Source: Hedera helix
Lineage: Eukaryota; Streptophyta; Magnoliopsida; Apiales; Araliaceae
NCBI GenBank assembly: GCA_947179155.2
Contig: OX359284.1
Span: 11,596,432 to 11,660,431, forward strand
Direction: 5' to 3'
Length of the DNA: 64,000 nt
Position numbers and translations under genes: made by a program. The notes below the pieces were generated by a model, which did not search any database, was not told the DNA's origin, and worked only from the letters and a program-made list of their open reading frames with translations. Positions 11,351 through 23,410 of the stretch are shown here, in pieces. The number at the start of each line of letters is the position of its first letter. The stretch's first letter is position 1.

Positions 11351-14092
11351 TTCCTTCTTCCATGCAGATTGTGAACAGTAATTTTTATACACCACTTTAA
11401 TAAAAATTATACATTCAAGTAAGCTTTAAAAATCAAAAAAAATTACCAATCACTTAATATCAATTTATAACATGAAAATTTAATTTTTCATGATTTAATA
11501 TTAAAAAATTTTATAAAAATTTTTACATCACATAAACTACCACAAATCATAACTTTTTGTGTATAACTCCATTTTGAGTGATTCAAACTTTGTTTTTCTC
11601 ATGATTTAATGTTCTATAATATTATGACATTAAATCTAAATTTTATAAAAATTAATTTCTTGTCATTACTTTGAGACTTGATTTAACACCACCAATCACA
11701 TGTTTTTAGCATATAAATTATACCAAAACACAAACCAAGTATATTAAAATCAAGCATGACATAAATATTACTACCATACACATTATTAACATATTTATAC
11801 TCACATGTTGGTTTATTTAATTTAAAAAAAAAATAAACTACATTTAAAATAACCATTACCTCATTTTAATGGCTATCTTCATTTTTCTTCCAAACTAGGT
11901 TGTGAAAGAAGATCTCATGATCCAAGAACTCCTTCTCCTTCCTTATCCTTGCTCTCAAATATTTTCTCACCTCTCAAATGCTCTCTAGCTCTCTCTTTAG
12001 CTTGAAAATAAAAGATGAGAAAATGACTACAAAAGCTCCTAAATTGTAAGTATACTAGTAAAAATTTTAGATACAAAAGTATATCTATAAGTCATGATTC
12101 TCCTACTTGGATACTAGCACAAGAAATGGCTAACCCATGACTTAGTTGGTGGAAGAGGGATGGTCCATGTACAAAAAAAAATCAAACAAGCAACCTAATT
12201 AATAAATAAATGAAAAATAAAATAACAAAGATATCATTTCATTCTTCCTTTCTCATGCTTGTCGGCTGACCACTTTGGGTGTCCCAAAATCATGGTCACA
12301 ATTTACTTTTTACATTAATAATAGTTAAATTAACTATTTTCCAAGTGGGCCAATCATTGGGCTTTAATTTAAAATACCAATTGGGCTCCAATTAAATTGT
12401 TTGGGCTACTAAATTGTCAAATTTTATTATTCTTCATTTGGGCTACTAATTGACCCATGTTGGGCTAATTTAATAATTTACACATTAATTATTCAATCCA
12501 TGATCAAATAAATAATTAGATTGAATAAATAATTAAATATTCTAACCCATAAGTATTAAATTACTAAATGGACTAATAAATATTATTATTAATATTTTAC
12601 ATGATTTACATTAATTAATTATCATATTAATTAATTTATAAAATTTAATTCACTCATTATATTCAATTTAATTGAATATTTAATTAATGACAACTTGTCA
12701 ATTATTTTGTTATTAAAACTTTAGAATGTGTTCGCTAATAATAATATATATAAACTATATATATTATTTATACACATTACTTTTCCTCAAAACAATTTCA
12801 CAATAAATTATGAAATTAAAATAAATACAATTTAATATATATTATTTAGGCCATAAATTAAATTACTTAATACATTTACATTAAATAATTCATTTCTCAT
12901 CAATTATGGAAATAATTCCATTTACCCGAAAATACATTGAAATACTAATATATTTTCTCAATTTCTTATTTAAATAATTTATTTAATTATTTAATTAATA
13001 TTACACAAATAATTGTATAATTAAATTTCTCACTCTCATAAATCATTTACAATGATTTATTTAATTATAGAATATATTCATTTAATATATTCAATTACTA
13101 TTTAAAATTACTTAATTAATTTAATCCCTTTATATATATGTACATATATATGAAATTAAATGTTGTACATATATACAATTATTAATCTCCCTTAATTAAT
13201 TCAACTATTTTATATAATTTATAATTATATAATTTACGTAATTATTCCTCACAAATAATTTATCAACAATTTTCATAATTGTTGATTAATGAATAAATTA
13301 ATTCCACAATAAACCTTTTAATTCAATTCGGATTAATTTAATATTAATCTATCTATTTATCACAATTTAATTAACCATTAAATTATGTTACTAAATATGC
13401 ACGCATATATATATATATATATATTCATATAAATACATATTTAATTTACATGCAACCACGTCGCATAATTACATAACTCCACTAATTAATTCTCGTAATT
13501 TAATTAGACTTGCTGTTAGTCAAGTTTATTGAATTATCACTTTACTTGCTAACTTATAAAAAATTTTGATATCACCATATCTAAGTTAGTCCGTTAAATT
13601 TAATTTGGACCTCTATTTATCTATTACTACTAGGTTATCAAACTCCAACCTTTATTAAATATTAAATATTTTATTTCTAATTCATTTAAATATCTGGGAT
13701 ATTACAATAATTATTTATGTCCTTATGATATTAATTTAATTAATTAATATCATCTTCGGGGCAATTATTAAATAATATGGTTAATTATATTAACCTCGTT
13801 CCTTAATATATTAATTTAACTTAATATAAAACATATTCCCTGTGGACAACCCGGCTCATCGGACAAAATTTAGCATTTTTGGTTGTCCAGATTTTATGTT
13901 AATCATTTTCTAACTTTTAAACTTAATAGATTAATATTTAAAATATTTAAATATCAATCCCCAATATTTAATATTTTTATAAAAATATTAAATTTAATGT
14001 CCAAACATTATTTCTATATTTTTATTATTTTTCTATGATTTTCTATAATTTTTAAACAATTTTTAAACATTTATTTCAATTAAAAACAATTT

Positions 14093-14430
14093 CTGGGGGC
14101 ATTTTGGTAATTTTCGCGGTTTTAGGGACATAACCGGAATTTCCCGAAAAGCCCAGGGCTATTTTCGTAATTGCCGAGACCAAGGAACACGTTCGGCATT
14201 AGTTAAAAAGGTCAGGGGCACGCTGGTAATTTTCAGCAATGACGTCAGTCGCGCATGGCGCGCAACCCCCTCTCTATCCGCACCAAACGACGCCGTTTGG
14301 CCTTTGGCGGACGAAATCACAGCCGCGCATGGCGCGGCCCTGCCCCAGCGCTCCAAAACGGCGTCGTTTAACACCCGCGTTTGGAAAAAAATGGCTATCG
14401 CGCCATGTGCGGCAGCCCAAATATTCTTTT
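14093..14430. repeat. GC-rich palindrome module in solo LTR 8195-19509
   Basis: About 60-bp repeats of the GGGGCATTTTGGTAATTT type, followed by alternating palindromes CGCGCATGGCGCG, CCAAACGACGCCGTTTGG, CCGCGCATGGCGCGG and AAAACGGCGTCGTTT. The overlapping open frames at 14159-14522 come from base composition, not genes. Confidence 0.8.
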
Positions 14431-17156
14431 ATTCTTCCTACCGAAACAGTATACCAACCCAAGCAAAATTCTTCTATTCTGCTCTAATTTTTCCCAACAA
14501 AATTGTTCCAAAAATTATATAATCCATAGATATACATCCAAAAATTATTTAGAATAATTATTCTAATTATTTAGTAATTTTTCACAAAATTTATTTAACA
14601 CTAATAAATACAAAAATAAACTATATAAATTAATTTTTATACCTCTTCAAGCCAAAAACTTTATTTGAAGCTTGCTCCATACTTGTTGGCACAAAAAAAT
14701 TTCTTCCTCTTGGCAGCTATGGAGGTTTTCCGATGGAGGTGGTGTTTGGTTGGTAAAAGAAAAGAGAGAGAGTGTGTATTTGTTTGGTTGTGTTTTGCTT
14801 AATTCCTTTTTCCTTTATTAACTAAAACACTTAAACCAATTTCGAAAACAAATCAATTCCACCGCCATCGACTAATTGACCAACATGCATGTTAATTTGA
14901 AAATTAATAGCACATACGTATTATCACATAGATATATTACTACATTGCGCATTTATATCGTGTAATAAATATTTTACATAATATATGTAAAATATTCTTT
15001 TTAATTCACTAAAATTCATAAAATGATTTATAAATAATATTTTTACCTTTTTCAGGTACTTTACTTGACAAATTTTGTACACGCATAATGACATGCATGT
15101 AATTATATGAGGTAATTTATACTTCCAAAATTCATAAAATAATTCATATAACTTATAAATTTTATTTTTCATACTTTTTCACTTCATTACTTGGACAACA
15201 TGTTACACTAACATGTTCCCGTTTCTAAAATATTATTCTCCATAAAAATCATAAAAATTCCATTATACATAAACATAATTTTTAATAAATTAAAACATTT
15301 CTTTTTCTCATTTATTTTTCATTTCTTTACTATTACATTAACTTTCTTATATAATTTATATAATTGCATTCTCCTATTTAATAATTTCCAACATTCCTCC
15401 ATAATTATTGATTAATTATATAACCAATAATTATACCTTTATTTACTCCCTCGTTAATTTCATCCTCTTATATATAATCATTCTTATATAATTTATATAA
15501 TTATTCTTCAATTAATATTTTACTTTAATTTTCTTATATAAATTATAAACTTTATTAGTGTATAATTTATAAAATTACCTCATCCTCTTTAACAATTTCT
15601 AAACCGTCATCATAATTATTGATTAATTATATAATCTATATTTTTAATTTTACTAACTTCTTCATTCACTTTTTATTTAACTTTGGATTAATTTAATTAT
15701 TAATCCCTTAATTTTCGTAATTAATAGAATTTATAATTACAATAATTAAACATAAACACATGTATATACAAATGTATATATATACATATCTAATTCATAC
15801 ATTTCACCTTACCTCGTATGTAACGACCCCGAAATTCGACCCACTTTATTCTCTTATCTCATGTATTTAATAAACCTTATTTTCATTACGTCCAAATTTC
15901 GGTCCGTTAATAAATCTTTCATTACCTAAACTGATCCATTATTTAATTTATATATCATCAATTACCAAAATTTCGGTTATAAATTTTTCTTTTCTCAATT
16001 CAATCCATTCATTGTATTAAAACATTTGGATATTTAAAATCCTTACATTTCGATCCTAGTCCCATGGATCGTAACCTTAACCTTTTTCTTTTCTTTTACT
16101 AGTGTCAAACAGCTCAACATTCACAATTTAGTATTGTTCATATCCATACAATCTTCTTTGTTTCATAATTCATAATTCATAATAATTTCTATCCTGACCA
16201 TCATCATGAACAATCACAATTCATAATTTAATACTACTCGCTCTATCCAGATCCAACATATATGTACATACAAAATATTAACGTAACCTTGACAAATTAT
16301 TCACATTGAATTATAATGTTGAACATATGACAATTACGTTTCCAACCTTCTAGGTAATTCATCTCTATCATATCTGATATTCTTGAAAGTTATTTCTTTC
16401 CTGCAAAAATATTTATTAAGCAAGTAATGAGCACAACGGCTCAGCAAGTTCAACAGTTATGATTCACGTAGCATATACCTTATCATGCTTGGTGTGTGTC
16501 ATACATCATGTGCTTGTGCTTCTGCTATAGCAGCACAAAATACACATTGTGGTCATATTAATCACGTATCACGTAACATATAATTTGTATGCAGTTAAAA
16601 TATAAATTACATATCATAACATTCCAACATTTAACATAAAAGGGACTGAAGAACTTGTCTGACGTCCAATTATTTAAATTGATAGCTCAAACTCTTAACT
16701 CGATCAACCTATGATCATAAAATAATCAAATAATAATTATTTATCTCTTTATGATATTAATTTATTTAATTAATATCATTTACATCGTAATTAACCCTAC
16801 CCGTCGATTTATTTTAGGGTATCGGGTCAATAACTAAAATAATATGGTTAACTATATTAACCTCGTTCCTTAAAATATTCATTTAACTTAATATCCAATA
16901 TCTCTAATACAGACAACCCGGCTCATCGGATAAATTTTAACATAACTGGTTGTCCAAAATTTCATTTTAACCATTTTCTAACTTTAACCTTATTAGATTA
17001 ATATTTAAAATATTTAAATATTAATCCCCAATATTTAATATTTTTACAAAAATATTAAATTTAATGCCCAAACATCATTTCTATATTTTTAGTATTTTTC
17101 TACAATTTTCTAGAATTTTTAAACAATTTTTAAACATTTATTTCAATTAAAATCAA

Positions 17157-17490
17157 TTTGGGGGCATTTTAGTAATTTCCGCGCCCTTAGGGATATAACC
17201 GGAATTTACCGAAAAGTCCAGGGGCATTTCTGTAATTTCCGCGGTCAAGGGATACGGTCGGTATTAACTGAAAAGGCCAGGGGCAAAATCGTAATTTCGC
17301 CGCCTAAAATCTCAGTCGCGCATGGCGCGCGGCTTACTGCTGACGACGCAAAACGGCGTCGTTTTACCTTACCTGTTTCTGGGTTCCGCGCAATGCGCGG
17401 CTTCCCCCTTCAGTGCCAAGAAACGACGTCGTTTTGACTCCTTACTTGACAGAATTTGGCCGCCCCGCGCAATTCGGGGGCGGCCCAGAT
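17157..17490. repeat. GC-rich palindrome module in LTR 15819-19207
   Basis: Repeats of the GGGGCATTTTAGTAATTTCC type about every 60 bp, then CGCGCATGGCGCGCG, AAAACGGCGTCGTTTT, CCGCGCAATGCGCGG, AAACGACGTCGTTTT and a decayed CCGCGCAATTCGGGG. The order is the same as in the sister LTRs. Confidence 0.8.
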
Positions 17491-17593
17491 TTCTTCTTCC
17501 AAAAATTTTCCAACAGTAGCAGATTTTCACAAATAATTCATTTTTTATGCCAAAACTTCACAATATAATTACTCCATAAATCATATAATTCAT

Positions 17594-17596
<3 letters not shown>

Positions 17597-17643
<47 letters not shown>
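17597..17643. repeat. (TA)n microsatellite
   Basis: Uninterrupted TA dinucleotide run inside the nested A-type LTR. Confidence 0.95.
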
Positions 17644-17647
<4 letters not shown>

Positions 17648-17908
17648 TACATAGAATAATTATTCTATTTATTTTCTATTTTTTTCCACAAAATAATTTA
17701 TCATCATAAATACATAAAATAATTTCAATAAACTAATTTATACCTTTCAAAGCTTGTAATTCTTCCTCTACAAAGCCTCCAACATCTCCTTTCTCTTAGT
17801 GGCCATGGAAGTTTTATGGTGGTCATGGTGGTGGTTACGGGTGGAGAGAATAAGAGAGGAGAGTGTTTGGTTTTCTTTTTCTTTTTTCTTTCTTGCCTTT
17901 TTTTCTTC

Positions 17909-17916
17909 CTTTTATA
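17909..17916 (-). promoter_or_regulatory. LTR TATA box
   Basis: On the minus strand the sequence reads GCTTTATAAAAGG. It lies upstream of a CT-rich, CCACC-rich stretch, as expected for the LTR core promoter. The intact sister LTR has TTATATAAGG at about 37611-37619 and E1 has TATAAAAA at 27738-27745 in the equivalent place. Confidence 0.6.
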
Positions 17917-19514
17917 AAGCATGCAAGGCTTATTATTTTTACTATTAATTTAATTTAATTTCTTAAACACCACACCCAACCACTGACTTAAACTTTCTCT
18001 CGAAAGTTCCAATTTCAAGCTTACAAAATTTATTTTAATACATTACGTAGTTATATCGTGTAATAAATATTTTATATAATGTATATAAAATATTTATTTT
18101 AATTCACTAAAAATCATAACATGATTTATGAGTAATATTAATACTTTTTTCGGCATTTTACTTGACAAATTTTGTACACACATAATGACATGCATGTAAT
18201 TATTTGAGGTAATTTATACCTCCAAAAATCATAAAATAAAGCATAGGACATATAAAAATTATTTTTCATAATTTTTTGCTTCGTTAATTGGACAACATAT
18301 TACATTAACATGTTCACATTTCTGAAATATTATTTTTCATAAAAGTCATAATAATTCCATTATACATAAATATAATTTTTATTAACTTAAAACATTCCTT
18401 TTTCTTATTTATTATTTCATTTCTTTAATATTTACAATAACTTCTTTATATATAAATTATATATAACTTAATATTATATAATTTATATATTTACATTTTT
18501 CTTTCTTAAATAATTCTTAATTTCCTCCAACCTTATTCCATTTAATCACCTTATATAAATTACATAATTATTCATATATAATTTATATAATTATTATTTT
18601 CTTCATACAACACTTTCATTTCCTTATATAAATTATATAATTATAATTTATATAATTACATTTCTTCTCAATTAATTTCTAAACTCCTCCATAATTCATA
18701 ATTAATTTAAAATCAATAATTACAATTTTTACTAACTTCCTCATTAACTTTTCATAAATTTTTCGGATTAATTTAATTATTAATCCCTTAATTTCCATAA
18801 TTAATAACATTTATAATTATCAATTAAACATAACACACATATATATACAAATGTATATATATAAATATATACATATTTAATTCATGCATTTACATTATCA
18901 CATAACCTTATTTAAAAATCATAATTTCTGTACCTCCACAATAATTTTATTGTACCATTTATTGTACATTTACCTGAAATTTCTTTTATTTCTCATAAAT
19001 TGTTTTTAAACAATTTATTTACTTTTCAATTATTTTAATTTCAACACAATTCATCATAATCTCTGCAAATATTTAATTTATCAATTAAATCACATCACAT
19101 ACCTTAAACCACATAATATAATAATTAATTTAACAACCTTGATAATTTTATCAATTAAATTCTCATTTAATATTATTAAAGAAATTCTGGAAATTCGGAT
19201 CCTCACATCGTAACATCATTTAATTTTTGTACCTCCACAACAATTTTTACATATCAATAATTTCATTAAAATTTCTCTTATTTTTCATAAATTATTTTTA
19301 AACAATTTATTTATTCTTCAATTATTTTTATTCAATCACAATTTGTCATCATCTCTGTACAGATTTACTTTACCAATTAAATTTCATCACATACCTTAAT
19401 TCACATAAAATATATCAATCATAAATAATTTAAATAACCTTGATAATTCTTGTTAAAATAAATTTTTATTTAATAATATTAAAATAATCCCGAAACTCGG
19501 GTCCTCACAGCTTC

Positions 19515-20299
19515 GAATCTCTTATTAAAACCCCCCGTCTCTTTATTACTTTCATATTAACTATCATAACATCTATAAATGTTTTATTTACTGCAATATC
19601 TTTCCACAAACTCACTTAATTCAAAAGTAAGAGTTTTCATTTAACCTTAGAATGATTTTTCAAAATAACAAATTCCACTGTGCATTATCAAATAAGTTAA
19701 TTGTTTAAATATTTGGTAAACATTCTTTAATAAGAAATTTGTAAAGGATCAATTCAATTCCCCTTGTAGATCCCTTTTGTGCCTTTGGAAAATAACAGAA
19801 TTTTATATATATTTGCTTGCAATACTAATTCGAAAAAAATTATGAAATTCAACCATTAAATTTTTTTAATTTAGTTATGAAAATTTACTTGGTGATGAAT
19901 TCACTGTAATTTTTAAATTAATTTTACATTTATTATGTTTTAAAAAATCTCGTATTTATAAAAAAACTAATATTATAATTTGTAAAATTCTAAGTTTTAA
20001 TAAATTTAATTTAGTTAGGATATCAATTTAATAATAAAATTCACGACTGATATTAATATAATTAAATTTTATGATATGTTAAGATATGTTTTCATACTTG
20101 GCCACCAAGAACACAAAAAGGACCAAGAGGTCCTCCCATTTCAAAGTGACTAGTTCTTCCTTGTCCAATTGGTTAGTACAACTTCTAGTTTGCTTTCTAG
20201 TTTGGTTAAATCAACCTTAGTTACTCTAACTTCCTAGTTTGCTTCATAACTAAATTACCAAGTAATTTAGTTAGCTTTCTATTTCATTTCCTACTAAGT
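19515..20299. other. Unassigned flank of the solo LTR
   Basis: Continues, without the insertion, from 8189. AT-rich with no supported gene. A stretch around 20100-20290 has repeated CTAGTTTGCTTTCTAGTTTGG-like words. Confidence 0.4.
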
Positions 20300-20696
20300 T
20301 AGTTAGGTGAAAATGTTGACTTTTGACTTTTCGTACTTTTGAATAGTAATTGCATATTTATACCCCGTATAAATACTATGACGTAATACGAAATATCGTA
20401 AAGTGAATAACGTTTTCTACGTAAATAATGTTTTTTGGGTTATTTTTTCAGGAAAAATATTTTTCTTATACAAAACAAGAACACTTATTTTTAAACACAA
20501 AACACATAGTTTAGATTATAAGTTTAATCTCTAATCGTATACGATCGCATTTATAAGTCGTATTAAGTCTTCAATATGTACCCGAGAAATTGTTTATTAG
20601 GTATTTTATTCACAAAAACTAGATTTTCAATTCTTAACCTTTATTTAATTTTTTAAGATTATATTTACTAGCCTCATAAATATTCTGGATATTACA
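20300..20696 (-). mobile_element. Terminal fragment of a B-type LTR
   Basis: It ends CATAAATATTCTGGATATTACA-like, matching the 13685-13706 end of the B-type LTR, and the preceding bases show weak similarity. The other end was not found. Confidence 0.45.
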
Positions 20697-22354
20697 ATAA
20701 ATTTGGATGGTACTTATACTAATTTAGATAGAAAAGAAAAAAAGTTATTTGTAAAATCAATTTTGTACATTTAATTATACTAGCTTGATGTTCTGTGCCA
20801 AGCACAAAATATATAATTATATTTAGTTTATTAATTATAATTTATATTATCAAATATGCATTTAATATTAGCTAAGTAATAGCAATGTGAAGTTATAAAT
20901 GATAGTGAAAAATAATGATAAATTAAGACTATCATATGGATTATGAAAATGAATGAATTATTGAAGTTAAACTGTGTGTATGTTATATGGATAGTTATAT
21001 CAAGCAAGCCCTTGGTAATAGTATGTGATAATTAATGAACAAGATTGATCAAAATCAAGTACTTGTATGTATGTTAGGATTTTAATTAAAGCAAGCCCAA
21101 GAGGTGTGATTATGTGTATATGTTAGAGTTTTATAATCGAACCCATTCAAGTAGCCTAAATGGCTTTTAAATAGTAAATCTAATTGAATTATGTATTTAA
21201 ACTAATATGTTTATTAAAGGGACCCAATGTGGAAATTCTTATGCGATTTAATTACTAGCTCAAGTATTGGTAACTTAAAGGATTTAACTAGTAGCTAATG
21301 ATTTAATTGTTAGAAGCCTTAAGTAAATTAAACTAGTACCCCAGTTGGGATTAAATGGAGAGAAGCCCAAATAATTGAGTCCAAACTTTAAGAATGTCAA
21401 AGATTAATCTAGCGAAGAAGCGGTATAAAGAATCTAACCCTAAACCTTGATTTCATTAAGTAAATGGTTGGTTGTGGGAGTTAATGTATGATTGTGTGGC
21501 AATTTAATTGAAAGCCAAGTTAATTAAGTCATGTAAGCCCAATGTGATGCATATGATATAGATTTAAGTTGGGCAAGCATAAGCCCAATTTAAATTGGTA
21601 GGGAAGCCCAATGGAATGTGTATGAGTCCAATCAATTTAAATTATAAAAAATCCCAATGATTTAACTTAAATCAACCCCAAACCCTAACCCAATTGGTGG
21701 AAGATGTATAGATGTGTCCATTTTGTTGGAAAGATTGTAGGAGATATAAGAGGCCCAATCTAATTAAAAGAATGAGTCCAATAAAATGTTATAGCAAGCC
21801 GAAGGGAATGTGATAAACAAGTCCGAATGGATTTAATATTAAAGCTCAATGTGTAGCCCAATTAGTACATGAGTTGGGGTAAATATGTCTAAGTGTATAT
21901 ATGAATAAATGGGCAATAAAAATAAATAAAAAATGCTAGAAATTGGGGGTGGGGGGTTGCTAGTGTGACGCCCTCAAATTCGGGTTTCATTATCACGGGT
22001 TTAGTGCTCACGATCCATCATCTCCAAACACATTATATAAACTAAAGCAGAATATATAAACATAAATTGTTCATTATCAAATGTTCTACAAATTTCAATG
22101 TCTATCAACCTTAACTTAATACAAAATACACGTTAATTGTATAAAAGGTTTACACATGCATATTATAAAAGTTAATGAAATAGCTAAACATGTATATTAA
22201 ACTAATCTCGGACTTTTTCCTTGCCTTTGTTCTTCTTTGAGCATTCAGGCTTAGCTGAAAAATATCATGATATAACAAAGGTGAGCATGTAACACACCGA
22301 AATTCCAACCTTCCTTAATTCTATCCATTCAATTTTGGATTTCATAATCATTAA

Positions 22355-23395
22355 TGTGACACCAAGGATTTTTAGAGTAATTCCAAATAAGGATTATGAT
22401 GAATTAAGTAAAAGTTAGTATTTAAAACCTAGTGTTGAATGATAGAGGTATTAAGGAATGATTTATGATATAAGCAATGTGCTAAATGACCTATGTGGTT
22501 GATTCAATGTGTTGGATATGTTATAAAGAGAATTGGAATGTGAAGAAGATTTATGAATATGAGTTAAGGAAAGAAGGTTGAATGTACAGAGTAAATGATG
22601 TGCAATAGAGAGTATGAAATAAGTGGGTTGAATAAGGGTAAATGCGATTAACGAAATAATTTTTTTTTCAAAGAATGAGAAACTATCTTAATAAATACAT
22701 CAAGAAACAAGTTAAAGTGTTATTAATAAAATTTCTAGAGAATTATGAAATGTAATATTACAAAGAAATTGTGAATTGAGTTAAGAAATTAATACTCTAA
22801 CTATTACGATCATTATGGTGTCATCTATTAAAAATATGAGTTATGGATATTAAAGAAGTAAGTTATGGTTATTAGTGAATTTAATTGTTATTTATCAAAA
22901 TACAAGTATAGCAAAGTGCTATAGATGAGATACGTAAAGTTTTTACGGAAATAGTGATTTCGGGGATGAAATCCTGTTAAGGGGGAAAGAATGTGAGGAC
23001 CCGAATTTTCGGGATCATTTTTAATAATATTAAATAAGAATTTAAATAACAAATTATTAAGGTTATTTAAATTACTTATGATTGATATATTTTATGTGAT
23101 TTAAGTGCGTGATGAGATTTTATTGATAAATTAATTCTGTACAATGATGGTGATAAATGCTGTTGAATTAAAATAATTGAAAAGTAAATAAATTATTTAA
23201 AAATAATTTATTAAGAATAAGATAAAAATTTATACCGAAAAAAATTTCGGTAATTGATAATTTAAAGACAATTGATGGATTAAATGAAGTGATTAAAGAT
23301 TTATTAACGGACCGAAATTTGGACGTTAAGAAAATAATGTTTAATAAACATGAAATTTAAGGTAATAAGTTTTGTCGAATTTTAGGGTCGTTACA
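22355..23395 (+). repeat. E1 5' LTR (internally deleted)
   Basis: Starts TGTGACACC and ends GGGTCGTTACA. Relative to the 3' LTR it jumps near 23222 from the equivalent of 26690 to that of about 28665, a loss of about 1.97 kb, with short AT-rich homology at the junction. Confidence 0.9.
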
Positions 23396-23397
23396 GA

Positions 23398-23410
23398 TGG
23401 TATCAGAGCT
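23398..23410 (+). promoter_or_regulatory. E1 primer-binding site
   Basis: TGGTATCAGAGCT is complementary to the 3' end of initiator tRNA-Met and lies two bases after the LTR end. It sets the plus direction of E1 and, by homology, the direction of all A-type LTRs in the window. Confidence 0.9.

Larger units (their letters stand above)
9130..13706 (-). mobile_element. B-type Del-like solo LTR (4.6 kb) nested in the 8195-19509 LTR
   Basis: It starts TGTGACGACCCCAAATCC and ends GGGATATTACA, with 5-bp TSD ATAAT (9125-9129 and 13707-13711). Removing it restores an uninterrupted A-type LTR. It holds the stem-loop region (9432-9470), two arrays of AT-rich repeats (10250-10977), a GC-rich palindrome module (11063-11350) and many TTGGGCT words (12340-12480). 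There is a single copy of each end, so it is a solo LTR. The length is large but within what is known for plant chromoviruses. Confidence 0.88.
15819..19207 (-). mobile_element. Younger A-type solo LTR nested in the 8195-19509 LTR
   Basis: It starts TGTAACGACCCCGAAATTCG and ends CGGATCCTCACA, with TSD TCGTA (15814-15818 and 19208-19212), 3389 bp. The host LTR resumes at 19213, which makes the last about 300 bases of the two LTRs look like a tandem duplication at 18900-19509. It carries the stem-loop region at 16420-16458, a palindrome module at 17157-17490 and a TATA box at about 17909-17916 (minus strand). A-type has inserted into A-type in the same orientation. Confidence 0.9.
8195..19509 (-). 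mobile_element. A-type Del/Tekay-like solo LTR, split by two nested LTRs
   Basis: It starts TGTAACGACCCCGAAATTCG and ends CGGGTCCTCACA, with a perfect 5-bp TSD GCTTC (8190-8194 and 19510-19514). The LTR itself is 8195-9129, 13712-15818 and 19213-19509, about 3.3 kb, matching the intact A-type LTR at 35463-38875. The minus direction follows from E1, where the same LTR type sits in plus direction followed by a primer-binding site. There is no internal region, so it is a solo LTR left by LTR-LTR recombination. The first insertion removed nothing: joining the flanks across 9129/13712 restores the sequence seen in sister LTRs at about 16725 and 36390. Confidence 0.9.

Noticed and set aside
14159..14522. 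Cluster of overlapping open frames on both strands
   Set aside because: They coincide with the GC-rich palindrome module, where low stop-codon density creates frames; the same is true at 17322-17519 and 36845-37287.
18900..19509. 300-bp tandem duplication
   Set aside because: Explained by the ends of two nested LTRs with TSD TCGTA between them.
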